Of a stretch of 64,000 nucleotides of DNA, positions 20,701 to 33,424 are shown in pieces. A program made the position numbers and the translations under genes. The stretch is from Symsagittifera roscoffensis (lineage: Eukaryota; Xenacoelomorpha; Acoela; Convolutidae), in contig NC_087062.1 of NCBI RefSeq assembly GCF_963678635.1, positions 88,761,845 through 88,825,844 of the forward strand, read 5' to 3'. Under the pieces are notes generated by a model. It saw nothing but the letters and a program-made list of their open reading frames with translations. It ran no database searches and was not told where the DNA came from. Numbering within the stretch: position 1 is the first letter of the stretch; every line of letters begins with the position of its first letter.

Positions 20701-23588
20701 TTTTCTTAAATCGCGCCGCTTAAGTCTTTTCTTAAGTCGCGCTGCTTAAGTCTTTTCTTAAGTCGCGCCGTTTAAGTCTTTTTTTTTTAAGTCGCGCCGC
20801 TTAAGTCTTTTCTTAAGTCGCACCGCTTAAGTCTTTTCTTAAGTCGCACCGTCAGTCTTTTCTTAAGTCGTGCCGCTCAGGTCTTTTCTTATGTCGCGCC
20901 ACTTAAGTCTTTTCTGAAGTCGCGCCGTCAGTCTTTTCTTAAGTCGCGCCGCTTAAGTCTTTTCTTAAGTCGCGCTGTCAGTCTTTTCTTAAGTCGCGCT
21001 GCTTAAGTCTTTTCTTAATTCGCGCCGCTTAAGTCTTTTCTTAAATCGCGCCGCTTATGTCTTTTCTTAAGTCGCACCTCTTAAGTCTTTTCTTAAGTCG
21101 CACCGTCCGTCTTTTCTTAAATCGCGCCGCTCAGGTCTTTTCTTATGTCGCGCCACTTAAGTCTTTTCTGAAGTCGCGTCGCTTAAATCTTTTCTTAAGT
21201 CGCGCCACTTAAATCTTTTCTTAAGTCGCGCCGCTTAAATCTTTTCTTAAGTCGCGCCACTTAAATCTTTTCTTAAGTCGCGCCGCTTAAGTCTTTTTTT
21301 TAAGTCGCGCCGCTTAAGTCTTTTCTTAAGTCGCGCCGCTTAAGTCTTTTTTTTTAAGTCGCGCCGCTTAAGTCTTTTCTTAAGTCGCGCCGTCAGTCTT
21401 TTCTTAAGTCGCGCCGCTTAAATCTTTTCTTGAGTCACACGGTCAGTCTTTTGTTAGGTCGCGCCGCTTAGGTCTTTTCTTAAGTCGCGCCGCTTAAGTC
21501 TTTTCTTAAGTCGCGCCGCTTAAGTCTTTTTTTTAAGTCGCGCCACTTAAATCTTTTCTTAAGTCGCGCCGCTTAAGTCTTTTTTTTAAGTCGCGCCGCT
21601 TAAGTCTTTTCTTAAGTCGCGCCGTCAGTCATTTCTTAAGTCGCGCCGCTTAAATCTTTTCTTGAGTCACACGGTCAGTCTTTTGTTAGGTCGCGCCGCT
21701 TAAGTCTTTTCTTAAGTCGCGCCGTCAGTCTTTTCTTATGTCGCGCTGCTTAAGTCTTTTCTTAATTCGCGCCGCTTAAGTCTTTTCTTAAATCGCGCCG
21801 CTTATGTCTTTTCTTAAGTCGCACCTCTTAAGTCTTTTCTTAAGTCGCACCGTCAGTCTTTTCTTAAATCGCGCCGCTCAGGTCTTTTCTTATGTCGCGC
21901 CACTTAAGTCTTTTCTGAAGTCGCGCCGTCAGTCTTTTCTTAAGTCGCGCCGCTTAAGTCTTTTCTTAAGTCGCGCCGTCAGTCTTTTCTTAAGTCGCGC
22001 TGCTTAAGTCTTTTCTTAATTCGCGCCGCTTAAGTCTTTTCTTAAATCGCGCCGCTTATGTCTTTTCTTAAGTCGCACTTCTTAAGTCTTTTCTTAAGTC
22101 GCACCGTCAGTCTTTTCTTAAATCGCGCCGCTCAGGTCTTTTCTTATGTCGCGCCACTTAAGTCTTTTCTGAAGTCGCGCCGCTTAAGATTTTTCCTAAG
22201 TCGCGCCGTCAGTATTTTCTTAAGTCGCGCCGCTTAAATTTTTTCTTAAGTCGCGTCGCTTAAATCTTTTCTTAAGTCGCGCCACTTAAATCTCTTCTTA
22301 AGTCGCGCCGCTTAAGTCTTTTTTTTTAAGTCGCGCCGCTTAAGTCTTTTCTTAAGTCGCGCCGTCAGTCTTTTCTTAAGTCGCGCCGCTTAAATCTTTT
22401 CTTGAGTCACACGGTCAGTCTTTTGTTAGGTCGCGCCGCTTAGGTCTTTTCTTAAGTCGCGCCGCTTAAGTCTTTTCTTAAGTCGCGCCGCTTAAGTCTT
22501 TTTTTAAAAGTCGCGCCGCTTAAGTCTTTTCTTAAGTCGCACCGCTTAAGTCGTTTCTTAAGTCGCACCGTCAGTCTTTTCTTATGTCGCGCCGCTCAGG
22601 TCTTTTCTTAAGTCGCGCCACTTAAGTCTTTTCTGAAGTCGCGCCGCTTAAGTCTTTTCCTAAGTCGCGCCGTCAGTTTTTTCTTAAGTCGCGCCGCTTA
22701 AGTCTTTTTTTAAAAGTCGCGCCGCTTAAGTTCCTAAGTCGCGCCGTCAGTTTTTTCTTAAGTCGCGCCGCTTAAGTCTTTTCTTAAATCGCGCCGCTTA
22801 TGTCTTTTCTTAAGTCGCACCTCTTAAGTCTTTTCTTAAGTCGCACCGTCAGTCTTTTCTTAAATCGCGCCGCTCAGGTCTTTTCTTATGTCGCGCCACT
22901 TAAGTCTTTTCTGAAGTCGCGCCGCTTAAGATTTTTCCTAAGTCGCGCCGTCAGTATTTTCTTAAGTCGCGCCGCTTAAATTTTTTCTTAAGTCGCGTCG
23001 CTTAAATCTTTTCTTAAGTCGCGCCACTTAAATCTTTTCTTAAGTCGCGCCGCTTAAGTCTTTTTTTTAAGTCGCGCCGCTTAAGTCTTTTCTTAAGTCG
23101 CGCCGTCAGTCTTTTCTTAAGTCGCGCCGCTTAAATCTTTTCTTGAGTCACACGGTCAGTCTTTTGTTAGGTCGCGCCGCTTAGGTCTTTTCTTAAGTCG
23201 CGCCGCTTAAGTCTTTTCTTAAGTCGCGCCGCTTAAGTCTTTTTTTAAAAGTCGCGCCGCTTAAGTCTTTTCTTAAGTCGCACCGCTTAAGTCGTTTCTT
23301 AAGTCGCACCGTCAGTCTTTTCTTATGTCGCGCCGCTCAGGTCTTTTCTTAAGTCGCGCCACTTAAGTCTTTTCTGAAGTCGCGCCGCTTAAGTCTTTTC
23401 CTAAGTCGCGCCGTCAGTTTTTTCTTAAGTCGCGCCGCTTAAGTCTTTTTTTAAAAGTCGCGCCGCTTAAGTCTTTTCTTAAGTCGCGCCGCTTAAGTCT
23501 TTTCTTAAGTCGCGCCACTTAAGTCTTTTCTGAAGTCGCGCCGCTTAAATCTTTTCTAAAGTCGCGCCGCTTAAGTTTTTTCTAAGTA
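17757..23588 (+). repeat. Satellite array 2, 24/26-bp monomers
   Basis: Same monomers and orientation as array 1, about 5.8 kb. Local higher-order repeats occur: for example, the word CGCTTAAGATTTTTCCTAAG recurs with a 742-base spacing (22181 and 22923). Variant monomers with CGCGTGGCTTAAGT appear only around 19660-19800. No gene is inside; the open frame at 21804-22007 is a translation of the repeat. Confidence 0.95.
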
Positions 23589-23845
23589 TGACTTAAGCGG
23601 CGTGACTTAAGATAAGACCGACGGCGCGACTTAAGAAAAGATATAAGCGGAGCGACTTAAGAAAAGACCCTAAAGGCGCGACTTAAGCGAAGACTGAAGC
23701 GGCACGACTTACGGAAAGATCGACAGCGCGAATTAAGAAAAGACTTCAGCGGAGCGATTCAAGAAAGGACTTAAGCGGCGCGACTTAAGAAAAAAACTTA
23801 AGCGGTGCGACTTAAGATAAGACCAACGGCGCGACTTAAAAAACA
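23589..23845 (-). repeat. Satellite array, inverted segment
   Basis: Immediately after 23588 the monomer reads in the opposite direction (GGCGCGACTTAAGAAAAGAC). This gives a head-to-head junction near 23580-23592. Monomers here are more diverged than in the main array. Confidence 0.85.
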
Positions 23846-24120
23846 TTTTGGTATTTCGCTCAGTCGCGCATCTCGCGGCTGTTTATTTTCAGTCGCGCCG
23901 GTCTAAAATTGGAAATTTTCAGTGGTGCCGGTCGCGCCATTACCTTAGGTCGCGCCGGTTCTAACGGTGTTTTGAGTCGCGCCGGTCGCGGTGTTTTTTT
24001 TTCAGTCGCGCCGGTCTTCAATTGCCAAGTTTCGGTCGCGCCGGTCTGAAACTGCCAATATAAAGTCGCACCGGTCTGGAATTGCCAAATTTGAGTCGCG
24101 TCGGTCTTTTCTTAAGTCGC
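23846..24120 (+). repeat. Second satellite monomer type (CAGTCGCGCCGGTCT)
   Basis: About nine to ten irregular units of TCAGTCGCGCCGGTCT followed by AAATTGCCAAATTT-like spacers. They share the GTCGCGCC core with the main satellite but differ in the rest. The same second type closes the satellite block behind gene E (38150-38330). Confidence 0.8.
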
Positions 24121-25525
24121 AGACCTTGACCCGGGTTGTAATCGGGCACAAGATTTTTTCCCGGTAAATAACTTTTCTTACTCATTTTAGTTCACCTGAG
24201 GTAGTAATTAGTTTTTAAAAAAGTTTATTAAAAAAATGTTGATTAGTTTTGGACTTTTGGTTTTCGTCCTAATTTTTGTCGGTTGATTTTCGGTTTGTTT
24301 TTCCAAAAGCAATTTATATTGTCTATGGTTCTTCTCAAGTAATTTTTTTTCCAAAGCTCAGGTTTTTGTTTATGATTTAAACAGTTTGCCCCTCTCTTTG
24401 ATAAAACACATCTATTACGATAAATGGAGTTTTCTAACTAATTTTTTCACCACTTAAAAAATAATAGTTTTCTCATAAACTTGTTTTTGGATTCGCGGAA
24501 AGGTGGTACCAATAGAAAGCTCATTCATTCCCTGTGGGTCTGGATATATGCCTAGTCTCTTTTCACCGTACACTTTTTCAATAGCCTTCAAAAACTTGAT
24601 CAATTTTTCTAGATTTTTATTCAGTTTCTCCAACACTAATTTCTCAATTCTGAAATTGTTATTTTATCCAAAAAATAACAGGTTGCGTGAAGCTCATCTG
24701 CTCAAGCAATTACGCTCTATTTTTCCTATAAAAAGTTATTGTCCTCGGAAAACTCATAATTGTTTTCTTTTCATCCGTTTTTTGAAATTTTTCGTCTTGT
24801 CTCGAAAATTGCTCTCCCTAATCTGAGATTTTGCAATCAATCGATACAACAGGTTGTGCGATTTTTTTTCTGCATAAGCGGCTACGCCTTAAATTTTTAC
24901 ACAAAAAGATAAGGTTTTCGGAAAAGTGTGATTTTTGATTTTTTTTACCCTTTTTTGGAAAATTTTTGACTTATCTAGAAAAAACACAACCAAATCTTAG
25001 GTTTCAGGAATCTATTACAAGGACAAACTGTGCAATGCATAGGCTCAACATTTTAACATTTTGTGTATATATATTCCTGGATTCCAGAGACAAGTCTTTA
25101 AATATGCTAAATTTTTGTCGGAACGATCAAAGGAAATGAAAGAACAATAGAAGAACAATAGGAGCCTACTTGTTGCGGAATCCGCTTACAATTCACAAAA
25201 TGCAGTTTGGAATCTTAATGTCTTCTTGGCTTAATCTGTCACAACCATTTTTTTGTAAAAAAAAATCATTGGGTTTCGGAAATTCAACATTTTGAACTTT
25301 TGACTTTTTTTACCAAACCGTTGACTTTTCTTAGAAAATGCTCAATCAAAATCTGACATGAAGGGTTCACTTGAAAGAACTGGTTGCCAGTTTTTTTTTT
25401 ATATAAGCGGTAATTAACTAATTTTTGTATAATGTCTTTGAAAGATTCTAAACTCCTATCTTGTCACTTATTTCAGAAGAAAAAAAAACTAAAATTTTGA
25501 GCAAAATTTTGATATTAGCCAGTTT
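24121..25525. other. Intergenic with diverged ~0.25-0.3 kb repeats
   Basis: No gene is recognised. Three loosely similar stretches (about 24640-24860, 24890-25030 and 25250-25420) share a TCGGAAAA...TTTTGA...TTTTTTACC...TTTTGAC pattern followed by CAATCAAAATCTGA-like words. This suggests an old tandem repeat. The open frame at 24503-24826 lies across it and shows no recognisable domain. Confidence 0.35.
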
Positions 25526-26993
25526 ATCCCCCATCACTAAAACAAGTACAAAAATATCAAAGATTACCGAAACTTACAAAAACTTTGGTTCACTTATTTT
25601 TTTCATTATATTTCCTTTTTGATCTTATATATTTTTTATTGTTTATGTTGTATCTCAAACGGTGCGAAGCTACGCTTTGCCTCTATGTATCCAAAGTTAG
25701 AAAGATGCTTCATACTGTAGCGCGCTTTTTTGTTGCAAAATTTAGGTTAAACTTTCGTACACTACGTTTTTCAAACTGCGTTATATTTTTTTCCTTAGTT
25801 TTTCCCCTACTTCTGTAGAATGCTTAAGTTGAATTGTTTTAAAACGTATAATACCTGAAAAATGACTTTTTAAAAAAACTAATTTTTTAACACCGAACTA
25901 AATTTGCACCAAATGTTCATGGCACTAAAAATTGCAAATCGCCGCCTGCCCAACTTTCAATGAAATAGTCAAACCTGGGTCGAGAGGCTCACTTAATTTG
26001 GACACAATATCAGTGCTCAACTGAAAATTCTTACTCGAGACGGTATTGTGGGTCGATAAAAAACTGAAAACAAACCTCCAAAACCGCCAAAAGATTCCGC
26101 TGAAATAAAAATACAAATTTTTATTCTTTGCATCGGCCCCGATTTGAAAACGTCGTAACATGGGACCTCCCGCTTGAATACAACACAAACCCGTTTGAAT
26201 ACATAAACAGTTTTCAGTGTTATGAACATTATTATAGGTAAAACCAATCGTTTCTGACAATTCTATTAGAAAACTCAGCATTGAGGTCCGTCAATTCATT
26301 AGTAACATATATGAAGTTTCTAACTGCCATAAAAACGAACCAATATTGTTATATACTAGCAATTAACTATCCGTGCTGTAATGTTAGCATTTTTCATCCC
26401 AGTGAAACGACTTATTATTACTTAGGCAACCACTCAACAAATCTAAATTTGAAAATATTTGTTTTCTACAGCATCCGGAGTTACAATTTGGTTATAAAAA
26501 TAATTATAAGATTTTGATCTTTTAGGATACCCACATTTATCACAATATAAATGGTATTTTCGACAGAGATCAATCAACACTTCCTCTAAAATCACAATTG
26601 TTGCTTAAAACAATTACCAATTAACTGCCGAACAGTACTTCCGAAAAATTTAACAAGAATCTGAAAACGCAAAGTTTTGTCATGATACAATCAAACCTTC
26701 TTGTTTTTAAATATTCTAAGCGTTTATTTGGCGTTAATTACTAATAAAATGTAAGTGCATATTGCATGTTTTTGAAAATCACTGACTTTGTAAAAAAAAT
26801 GTTTCGGCGACATTTTTTTTAGCTGAGAAACGGTTCTGCTGGTAAAAGACCAATGATTTCTTTGTTTTGCTTTCTATCTAAAAGACCAATGATTTCTTTT
26901 TGTTTTGCATAACATAGTTAACCCATGTTGTCGATATAAAATCATATTGACCCAAATTTTACCATTTTTATCAAAATATAACTCAGATTCAAT

Positions 26994-27240
26994 ATGCGAG
27001 CTATTCAAACTACACTTATTTTCTTGGTTTTTACAATATTTGATAAAAACGATAGTCAAAGAACGAACAATTGAGGATGTTATGAGAAGCAGACGCTTTT
27101 TGGTTTACCAAAAAACACGAGCTCACTAAACTAGAGAAGGCTATTATCGACTTTGTCAACAGTCACAAAACCCACACTATTCCATGAAGCAGGCTCATGA
27201 GCAATATAGAAGTTCAGCAACAAAATCATTTGACTCAGGC
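26994..27240 (+). pseudogene. Exon-1 relic of the peptide family, copy C
   Basis: Starts ATGCGAGCTATTCAAAC like copies A, B and D, but one extra A in the run at 27044-27048 (GATAAAAACGATAG against GATAAAACGATAG in D) shifts the frame within the signal-peptide region. The middle contains further changes. The conserved donor AGAAG|GTCAGC has become AGAAGTTCAGC. No cysteine-rich second exon was found downstream. Confidence 0.8.
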
Positions 27241-27959
27241 TTACATTTTAAAATTATATTCCGACAATTTTTAACATTATTTTGAATATCTACAAACTTA
27301 GAAGTTTTCAAATGTTTTAAAATGTCTATGAACACAAATTGTAAGCTTTTTTGGTCTTTTTTTTTGCACTCGCAATAACTAAGTTTCAAAAATCAATAAC
27401 TCAGTTTCTATTTTTGTTCATTTAAAAGTGTTGCAACTTCACAGAGATAATGATTTTGATAGTATTCATCTGTGAAGGTTATATTTTCACTGCGCTAACT
27501 GCGCTGACATTTTTCATTGCAAATCGAAGCACAGCTAAAAGAGCTTCAAAATAATATAGCAATCATTTCTGCATAATTTTTCATTGTGGCACGAAGTTAC
27601 CCTCAGTGACAAAAATGGGTTAGGATTATTTTTAGCATCAAAAAATACGAAGAATATTGAAAAAAATTAAGCACGGTTTAAATCAATTGAAAATTGGTTT
27701 AATTTGATCTTAAATCTCAGCTATAAAAAGCAATTCAAATCCATTTTAAAATCAATTTAACCCATTTTTTCAGTCCTAGTTAGTTTTCATTTTAGGGGTG
27801 TTAATTTCAATTCAATTTTTTCCACTCGAAATTTATCAGTTTCGAGTTTGTGTTGCATCTATTCATTGCCCATAAATTTTCATTTTGCATCCATAGCGTA
27901 TGATAGCAAAATAAATGGACCAAAGAGTTTAATAGTTTTTATAATAATGACAACATTCA

Positions 27960-28250
27960 ATGATTTTTTATGGAAATTTTAAGCTCAAATCCAACCTATA
28001 TTGACCATTATCGTAACTTCTTGCATAGGTTTAAGCCCAAAATTGGATTTACATTGATGATTTTCTTGAATTTCATTGCCTGTTTTTGAGCTCAATTTCT
28101 GATTTATATGGAGAAATTTGTCAATTTGTTACACAGGTTTCTCCCAAAAACTCATTTTTCTGGATGGTGTTTCTGACTTCATTGCAAGTTTTTGAGCTCA
28201 AAATCTGGTTTATATTGACTTTTATTTGATTTGTTACAAAAGTTTTTTTG
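27960..28250 (+). repeat. Three diverged ~106-bp tandem units
   Basis: The word (A/G)AGCTCAA...TATATTGAC recurs at about 27981, 28088 and 28194, with TTTGTTACANAGGTTT-like words between. It lies in the part of duplicon C absent from D. Confidence 0.5.
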
Positions 28251-29429
28251 ATTTCTATTGAACTTTTTCTTGATATATTTCAAGTAGCATGTTTTCGCTA
28301 TTTTAGTTTTAAAAGTAGATTCAATTCGATTTGAAATGAGTTTTAAAACACTAAAATTGATTTAATCATGGCTCTTTTTAAATCGATTCAAACGGACTTG
28401 AAAAAAAATTGGTTGGATTTAAATAAGATTTGGATGGATTTTAGTGAGTAGGAAAATCCATTCGTATCGAATTGAATAGTTTTAAAAACTTTAAAAACTA
28501 TCCAAAATTTTCCAGAAAAATTGAACTAAATCGTTTTAATATCCATTTCAAATACATGTAGATTAATTATTGATTTGGAAAACACTTTCTTCACTGCGGG
28601 TTTTCTTCACTTTTTGTAGTGAAAACAAAAAACAAAAAAACTTTAATTTTTTCCGACCTTCTTTCCAGCTATAGCGGTGAGTGGAAAATTCTGTGCTCTC
28701 GGCGCAGCAAGTAGCAATATTTATCAGCTTTTGAAATTGGATCTTTGAAAACTCGGCTGCAAAACCGCGTGCAATATGATGATTTCTTGTGTGTTATCTA
28801 CTCTCACCAATTTTATATATTTTTTTGTTATCTGTAAATTGGGAGAGAAAACTTCAAAATTAGTTAGACAAGCCTCATTTATGATCCTCAGAACTAACAG
28901 TCTTGGTTGAAGCATTTCTTAACTTAATCTGGTACTTTTAATTTGCAAGGTACAAAAAAAGACTGAAGATAATGAGTTTATATAATGAGTTGAAATGTAT
29001 ATATTTTGACTCATTATATAAAGTGAAACTATTAACCTAAAAACAAACATCTTTATTTGGTTTTTTTTCAAAAAATTTTTATAAAAATTTTTGAAGCTGA
29101 AACCAGAAATCTAGCAATAAGTCTTTAAGTTTGCCAAAATACACACGCTCAGTAATTTTAGCGGCGAGATTCAAACTCCGTTTTTCCAAAGAAAATTTTT
29201 AAGATAGTACTTTGCATCTTCCGATTGCTTACGTCTCATTTTTATGATTATGCTAAATCCCCCACAAAATTTTGCTATCCGGCGGAACTTAAAGTATACC
29301 TTCTAAAACTTTTTTGTTGACATTTTTAATTAAGTGAAGATGACAGATTTTTTTAGATCTGCACATTTGCGTTGATATAATTCCAGTAATTTCCGGAAAA
29401 AAAGTGTTGAACAAAAAAGTTTTTGATAT

Positions 29430-29850
29430 CGACATTTTGTTGATCTATCACCGCTGTTGAATCGGTCAACATTGGTCGGCTTTGTTCGACCATGCTCAAA
29501 CTTTGACCCTTTTTGTCGACCCTGGTTGATTTTGGGTGACTGTGCACGCCTCATGTAGTAACTCTGGTCGAATAATGTACCAACCCTGGTCGACTCACTG
29601 TTCCAACTTTATCCACTGACGTATCGGCTCTGGTCGACTCATGTATCAACCCTTGTCGACTGAAGTACGAAATATGCTCGACTCATGCATCGACCCCGGT
29701 CGACTCTGGTATCGACCCCAGTCAACTCTTGTATTGGCCTTCATTGACCGTAATCGACCACGGTCGACTCATTTATTGACCCTGGTCAACTGATGCATCC
29801 ACTTATTTTTTGACGCTGATCGAATCATCGACCGTGGTCGTCTCATTTTA
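29430..29850 (+). repeat. GTCGAC-rich minisatellite (duplicon C end)
   Basis: Irregular repeats of about 24 bases, of the type CCTGGTCGACTCATGTATCGACC, with many substitutions. A more decayed partner lies at 33425-33740 at the end of duplicon D. Confidence 0.75.
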
Positions 29851-30489
29851 TTCCCCCATCAGTACAACAAATTACAAATTTATTAACCATTATCGAAACT
29901 TAAGAAAAAGTTGGTTCACTTAGTTAGGTTTTCTTTCAACATGTTCTTTTTTTCAATCTTACATTTTTTTAAATGTTGTATCGCAAACGGAGCAGAGCTA
30001 TGCTTTGCCTCTGTGTATCCAAAGTTAGAAAGATGATTCATACTGTAGCGCGCTTTTTGTTAAAAAACATTTAAATTAAACTTTTTAAATTAGTTTGTTC
30101 GCACTGCTTTACTTTTACGCCTTAATACCTTTCCTATTTCTGTGTGATGCTTAAATTGAACTGTTTCAAAAATATTAATGCTTCAAAAATGACTTTTTAA
30201 AAAAGTTCTAGAACTATTTTTTCACACCAAACTGAATTTGCACAAAATGTTCATGTCACTAAAAATGCGAATGGCCGCTTATCTAAAAATTTTAGATGAG
30301 ACAGTCAAATCACGTTTCGAGTTTCAAATTTGGACTCAATATCAGTGCTTGAGTGAAGATTCTTACTCGAGACAGTATTGTAGAAACTAAAAACAAACTT
30401 CAAACTCCGTCCGTCGAAACATACTAAAATTCAACCGAGTTTGGCCGAAACATTAAGTGATAAAATTGTCTAAGTGTAATACTTTCATG

Positions 30490-31180
30490 ACCTAAGTCCG
30501 GGAGAATAGCCTGCAGTTTGTTTATAGATAGAGATTTTCTAGCTCTGATACAACTCAGATCAAAATTATTGACGCTATTTAGACGCCTTAAACATACTAC
30601 TGAAAAAATTCTGCTTATTTAAAAAAGATTTTTCATTCTTTGCATCGGCCCCGATTTGAATACGTCTTAACATGGCACCTCCTTTTTGAATACGTTGTAC
30701 TCATGGACCTAGCTTACTCACCCTAATCCGGGAGAATAGCTCAAAGCTTGTGTGTAGATCTAATTTATATCTATACACAAATTTGAGCTTTTCTCCCATA
30801 CTAGGGTGAAATAAGTAGGTCCCTGATTATAATGTAAAAAATCGGGAAGTCCAGTGTTACGTGTATTCAAACCGGCTCGATGCAAAAAAAATGAAGTACC
30901 TTTTTTTAAATAAGCATAGTTTTTTCAGTAGTACGTTCAGTGCTCCTAGTTAGCGTCAGTAGTTCTGATCTGCGTTGTATCAGAACTAGAATATCTATCC
31001 GTACACAAGCTGTGGGCTATTCTCCAGGATCTGAATATGATATAGATATTCTAGTTCTGATAGAGTTCAGATCATCAAAAATATTGATGCTAACTAGAAG
31101 CCCTGAACGTACTACTGAAAAATTCTGCTTATTTAAAAAAAAAACATTTCATTCTTTGCATCGGCCCGATTTGAATATTC
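30490..31180. repeat. Nested palindromic insert in duplicon D
   Basis: GTACTACTGAAAAAATTCTG...TTTGCATCGGCCCCGATTTGAAT at about 30595-30665 is repeated inverted at about 30865-30945 and again direct at about 31105-31180. The centre (about 30720-30812) is itself a palindrome: CACCCTAATCCGGGAGAATAG against CTTTTCTCCCATACTAGGGTG. The outer parts with CTCTGATACAACTCAGATC (about 30540-30560) and GATCTGCGTTGTATCAGAAC (about 30970-30990) also pair. Confidence 0.75.
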
Positions 31181-32159
31181 TGCTAATACTTAAGGTAAAC
31201 GCCTTCAAAGTCTTCCGCAGAGTTTGCAGTCCCGCCGAAATTTGTAGTATACCATATCAAAATTGGTTATTTTTTGTTCGAGATTTTACATACTTAATTC
31301 GTACAAATAAGATGAACACGTTCACGTTTGTATTATTCCGGGCACCTACGTAGAAAAGTTGAGTTCTGTGGAGCTTTTTTCAGTTTAACAACAAGTTGCT
31401 CAACGAGTGAATTTTTAGTGTTATCAACAACATTAGAGGTCGTCGAACCAACCACTTCTTACCATCCTATTCATTAACACCATATATGAGGATTTTAACT
31501 GCCATAAAATTGAGCTAATATTATGGAAACCACTAATGTAATCCACGCCTTTTCTATCCTCTCAATGAGTTTAATTTGAAAATATTTGTTTTGAATAGCA
31601 ACGGGAGTTAAATGAAATTCGAATTTGCTTATATAAAAACTATTCGGTGTTTTGATCCAAATACTGCGCCAAGGATACTCATAATTTATCAAGTGGTAAA
31701 TGATATCGCGACAAGTGTAAATGAATACTTTTTAAAAATCACAATTGTTGCTCAAAAATGATTTCCAAATAACTGCCAAATACTACTTCCGAAAAATTTA
31801 ATAAGAGTCAGAAAACGCAAGGTTTTGTCATGATACAACTTTGTTTTTTAAGATATTCTAAATGTTTATTTGGCGTTAATTGTTTTAAAAAATGTGATTG
31901 CATATTGCATGTTTTTGAAAATCACTGATCATATAGAAAATTTTTCGACGACATTTTTTTTATTAAATGAGAAATGGTTCTGCTGGTAAAATACCAATGA
32001 TTTCTTTGTTTTGCTTGATAGTTTCATCCAAGAAACTGTTTTGCAGTTTGAATTTCTTTACCCAAATCTTCCAAACATTCCAAGGTAACGATATTGTTTA
32101 TATAAATTAATATTGACCCAAACTTTCCAATTATATTCAAAATATAACTTCGATTCAAT

Positions 32160-32377
32160 ATGCGAGCTATTCAAACCATACTTATTTTCTTGATTTTCAT
32201 AATATTTGATAAAACGATAGGCAAAAAACGGACACTGGAAGATCTTATGAGAGACAGACCCTATCGCTTCAACAAAGATGAGCTTACTAAACGAGAAAAG
32301 GGTATTCTTGATTTTGTCAAAAACAGTCAAAAACATCCACGCCATTTCATGAATCAGGCTTTGGAGAATTATAGAAG
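32160..32377 (+). CDS. Exon 1 of the peptide family, copy D (second exon not found)
   Basis: Intact exon 1 of the copy A type: signal peptide (about residues 1-21), KKR processing site, charged pro-region with the conserved ED.M...P.RFN and LTKRE.. stretches. The same phase-2 donor AGAAG|GTCAGC lies at 32376-32383. If not spliced, the frame would run on to 32513 (117 residues without cysteines). I searched the following ~3.5 kb by eye for the eight-cysteine exon and did not see it. Either a relic or a gene with a diverged or distant second exon. Confidence 0.55.
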
Positions 32378-33424
32378 GTCAGCAACAGAATCATTTGAGT
32401 CAGGCTTTCAGTTTTCAATTAGTTTCAGACTTGTTAAGCATAATTTTTATTATCGACAAACTTTTCAAATGGTTCAGAAATTTTCAAGTGTCGGTAGACA
32501 TGTTTTTGTCTAAAAACTATAAAACTCAAAAATAAAAATTTCAAAAAATTCAAAAGAGTTTGAATTTTAACAGTTGTAAATTTTTTAATAGCATTCTTCC
32601 CACCCGCAATAACTAATCCAAAGTTATATTACTTGCTTTTATTAACCCATTTTTTGCCATAACTAAGTTTCAAAAATCAATAACTCAGTTTATTTTTCGT
32701 CGAAAATGTTGCAATTTCACAGAAATAATTATTTTGACAGTTTTCAATGCATATCTTAGAACAGCTAAAACTATTTCATTCTAATAAAACAATCATTCCT
32801 GCTTAAAGTTCAAATGTGGCAAAAAAAACTCCGAACTCCGACAGAGTTTTTTTCAGACATTTTCCAGCTATAATGGTGAGTGGCAACTTCTGTGCTACCG
32901 GTATAGCGAACAGCAATATCTGCCGACTTTGGAAAATCAATTTTTAGGTTTTCGGCTGCAAAACCCGCTAGTTATACAATAATTTCCTGTCTTAAAAAAA
33001 TTGGGAGAGGACACCCTCAGCACTTTTCAAAATGTTTTGTTTTCTGGAAATTGGCAGCGAAAACTTTTTAGAAAAGAACTAGGCAAAAAAAACTTTATCG
33101 TTAGATTAGCTTCACTTATGATCGTTACCACGCGAAACCTTGCAATTATTTCCCAACTTATTAGGGGCAAGTAACAAACTCTGTTTTTTCAAAAAAAAAT
33201 ACATCTAAGACTTTGCATTCCGGGCGGGATCACTGAGTCATTTTAAACTTACAATAACCTTCACAAAGTTTTGCTGTACAGCGGAATTTTTTTTAATCTT
33301 GAATTAATATAATTTTTTGAAATTTTCTATTAATAGAATAGGATAATTTTTTTATTTGAGCATTTTTTATTTGAATAGGGCAAGTTTTTTATTTTTAATG
33401 TTTAACCAAAACAAATTTTGATGC

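Larger units (their letters stand above)
25526..29850 (+). repeat. Segmental duplicon C (paired with 29851-33743)
   Basis: Shares with the next unit the start (TCCCCCATCA), the block GCCTCTNTGTATCCAAAGTT...CATACTGTAGCGCGCTTTT, the peptide exon-1 relic with its flank, CCAGCTATANNGGTGAGTGG, and the terminal GTCGAC-rich minisatellite. It holds about 1 kb (roughly 27610-28640) that the partner lacks. Confidence 0.8.

Noticed and set aside
11041-23588. Regular short repeats reminiscent of a CRISPR array
   Set aside because: The units are contiguous with no unique spacers, both tail types are variants of one monomer, the context is eukaryotic and no cas genes are present. It is a satellite.
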